Positions 4,917 to 6,514 of a DNA stretch of 6,514 nt are shown here, one piece after another (position 1 is the first letter of the stretch; each line of letters begins with the position of its first letter). Position numbers and translations under genes: made by a program. The notes beneath the pieces are model-generated. The model was not told the DNA's origin and searched no databases. It saw only the letters and a program-made list of their open reading frames with translations. Source of the stretch: Pseudomonadota bacterium (lineage in GTDB: Bacteria; Pseudomonadota; Alphaproteobacteria; Rhizobiales; Xanthobacteraceae); the NCBI GenBank assembly GCA_023392205.1, contig JAEVZN010000591.1, positions 1-6,514 of the forward strand. The letters run 5' to 3'.

Positions 4917-6514
4917 CAGGCGCCGACCAAACCGGACCCCTCGCGCGTGTCGGCCTCGGGCAATTACCTCGCCGCGCGGCATGCCAGCCAGCAGCGCGAT
5001 GCGCAGGCGGCGGCAGCCTATTTCCGCGCCGCCTTGCGCTCCGATCCGAAAAATCCGGAATTGCTCGACCGCGCCTTCATCGCTTCGCTCGCCGAAGGCG
5101 ATATCGAAGAGGCCGTGAAACTCGCCGAGCGCGTCATCCAGATCAACAAGGCCGACCGGACCGCCCGTCTGGTGCTCGGCATCCGCGCCATCAAGAACAA
5201 GCAATACCAGACCGCGCGCCTGAACATCGCGCAATCGGTGCGCGGACCCGTGACCGATTTGACCGCGGCTCTGCTGATTGCCTGGACGCAATTTGGCTCC
5301 AACGATACCAAGACCGCCATCGACGTGATCGACCGCCTGCAGGGACCCGACTGGTACGCCGTATTCAAGGATCTGCATGCCGGCATGATTCTCGATGTGG
5401 CCAACCGCAAGAAGGAAGCCGGCCGCAGGCTCGAGCGCGTTGCCGGTGCGGACAACAGCGCGCTGCGCGTGGTTCAGGCCTATGGCAGCTATCTTTCGCG
5501 CCAGGGCCAGAAGGCGGAAGCGCTCGGAGCCTATGAGAAGTTCAACGAGGTCCTGCCCCGCCATCCGCTGGTGATGCAGGAGATGAAGGCCGTGGAGGAC
5601 GGCAAGAAACTGCCGCCGCTCGCACAGACCCCGCAGGCGGGTGCGGCCGAAGTGCTGTACGGCATCGGCTCGGCGCTTGGCCGACGAGGCGGCGAGGATC
5701 TCGGCCTCGCCTATCTGCAGCTCGCTCTGTATCTCGAACCGCGCCACACCCTGGCGCTGCTCTCGCTCGCCGATCTCTACGAGGCAATGAAGAAGCCGCA
5801 GCTTGCGATCGAGGTCTATCGTCGTATTCCGGCCAATTCGCCGCTGCATCGCAATGCGGAGATCCAGCTCGCCACCAATCTCGACTCGCTGGAGAAGACG
5901 CAGGAGGCCAAGGACCATCTGCGCAAGCTGATCGCCGAAAATGCCGCCGATCTGGAAGCGATCATGGCGCTCGGCAACATCGAACGCGCGCGCAAGGATT
6001 ATGCCGATTGCGGTGATACCTATACCAAGGCCATCAACCTCATCGAAAAGCCGCAGCGCCCGAACTGGCTGGTCTTCTATTTCCGCGGCATCTGCCATGA
6101 GCGCGCCAAGAACTGGCCGCTTGCCGAAGCCGATTTCAAGAAGGCGCTGGAATTGTTTCCCGACCAGCCGCATGTGCTGAATTATCTCGGCTATTCGTGG
6201 ATCGATCAGGGCGTCAACCTGGACGAGGGGATGAAGATGATCCGCCGCGCGGTGGAGCAGCGCCCGGATGACGGCTACATCGTCGACTCACTCGGCTGGG
6301 CCTATTACCGGCTCGGCAATTACGAGGAAGCGACCAAGCATCTGGAACGCGCCGTCGAACTGAAGCCCGACGATCCGACCATCAACGACCATCTCGGCGA
6401 CGTTTATTGGAAGACGGGACGCCAGCTGGAAGCGCAATTTCAGTGGTCGCATGCCGCAGCGCTCAAGCCGGAGCCCGAGGATCTGAAGAAGATCGAGGAC
6501 AAGCTGAAGAACGG
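4833..6514 (+). CDS. Exported tetratricopeptide-repeat protein (C-terminus cut by the window edge)
   Basis: The visible 560 residues form an uninterrupted reading frame that exits at the right edge. The N-terminus looks like a Sec signal peptide: K8, a hydrophobic core from about 10 to 26, then LLAAQAPTK. Cleavage is likelier after A28 than A30, because a proline follows A30. There is no lipobox cysteine at the cleavage region. The mature protein is nearly all TPR helices. Clear units of 34 residues start at about 44, 77, 273, 307, 447, 481 and 515 (for example YIVDSLGWAYYRLGNYEEA and the ERAVELKPDD ending), with degenerate units between. TPR arrays bind other proteins, so a periplasmic scaffold or assembly role is plausible, but no enzyme motif is seen and the partner is unknown. 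From memory, an ETF-QO, TPR protein, ispE order is common in Hyphomicrobiales; ispE would lie beyond the edge. The start is GTG 4833 with a GAGGGAG upstream. Confidence 0.85.
   Translation, partial: MILSNLIKTACVAATAFAILMLPGLLAAQAPTKPDPSRVSASGNYLAARHASQQRDAQAAAAYFRAALRSDPKNPELLDRAFIASLAEGDIEEAVKLAERVIQINKADRTARLVLGIRAIKNKQYQTARLNIAQSVRGPVTDLTAALLIAWTQFGSNDTKTAIDVIDRLQGPDWYAVFKDLHAGMILDVANRKKEAGRRLERVAGADNSALRVVQAYGSYLSRQGQKAEALGAYEKFNEVLPRHPLVMQEMKAVEDGKKLPPLAQTPQAGAAEVLYGIGSALGRRGGEDLGLAYLQLALYLEPRHTLALLSLADLYEAMKKPQLAIEVYRRIPANSPLHRNAEIQLATNLDSLEKTQEAKDHLRKLIAENAADLEAIMALGNIERARKDYADCGDTYTKAINLIEKPQRPNWLVFYFRGICHERAKNWPLAEADFKKALELFPDQPHVLNYLGYSWIDQGVNLDEGMKMIRRAVEQRPDDGYIVDSLGWAYYRLGNYEEATKHLERAVELKPDDPTINDHLGDVYWKTGRQLEAQFQWSHAAALKPEPEDLKKIEDKLKN

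Noticed and set aside
4827..6173. Long minus-strand open frame of 448 codons opposite the TPR gene
   Set aside because: It lies antisense to a clear TPR protein whose 34-residue periodicity proves the plus-strand frame. Long antisense frames are expected from the codon bias of GC-rich genomes.

Overview
The window is GC-rich DNA with alphaproteobacterial gene content, most likely from the order Hyphomicrobiales (Bradyrhizobium/Rhodopseudomonas-like or a neighbouring family). This is inferred from the type of uracil-DNA glycosylase, the ETF-ubiquinone oxidoreductase followed by a secreted TPR protein, and the codon usage, in which long antisense open frames shadow the real genes. No database search was possible. 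All five genes look like chromosomal housekeeping or metabolic functions. I see no insertion sequence, phage gene, CRISPR array, tRNA or rRNA.

Layout: (1) 1-371, minus strand: the N-terminal 123 residues of a cytochrome bd-type quinol oxidase subunit I (CydA, cyanide-insensitive CioA-like), running off the left edge. (2) 372-706: a 335-bp divergent intergenic region with several inverted repeats and a sigma-54-like promoter candidate. (3) 707-2047, plus: an AzgA-type NCS2 purine permease. (4) 2071-2096: a strong hairpin with T-runs on both strands, a bidirectional terminator between convergent genes. (5) 2118-2939, minus: a family 4-like uracil-DNA glycosylase that keeps only two of the four usual Fe-S cysteines and may be read from a leaderless mRNA. 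(6) 3025-4677, plus: a complete electron transfer flavoprotein-ubiquinone oxidoreductase. (7) 4833-6514, plus: a signal-peptide-bearing TPR protein, cut by the right edge.

Functionally, two genes touch the quinone pool from opposite sides. ETF-QO delivers electrons from acyl-CoA and other dehydrogenases into ubiquinone, and the bd-type oxidase takes them from quinol to oxygen. They are separated by unrelated genes and are not an operon. The permease would scavenge purine bases, and the glycosylase removes uracil from DNA. The TPR protein is co-oriented with ETF-QO and may be partly co-transcribed with it.

I found no convincing new multi-gene system. The points most worth a second look are the cysteine-depleted glycosylase, its possible leaderless start, the nested dyad in the cydA/permease intergenic region, and the sigma-54-like element upstream of the permease.
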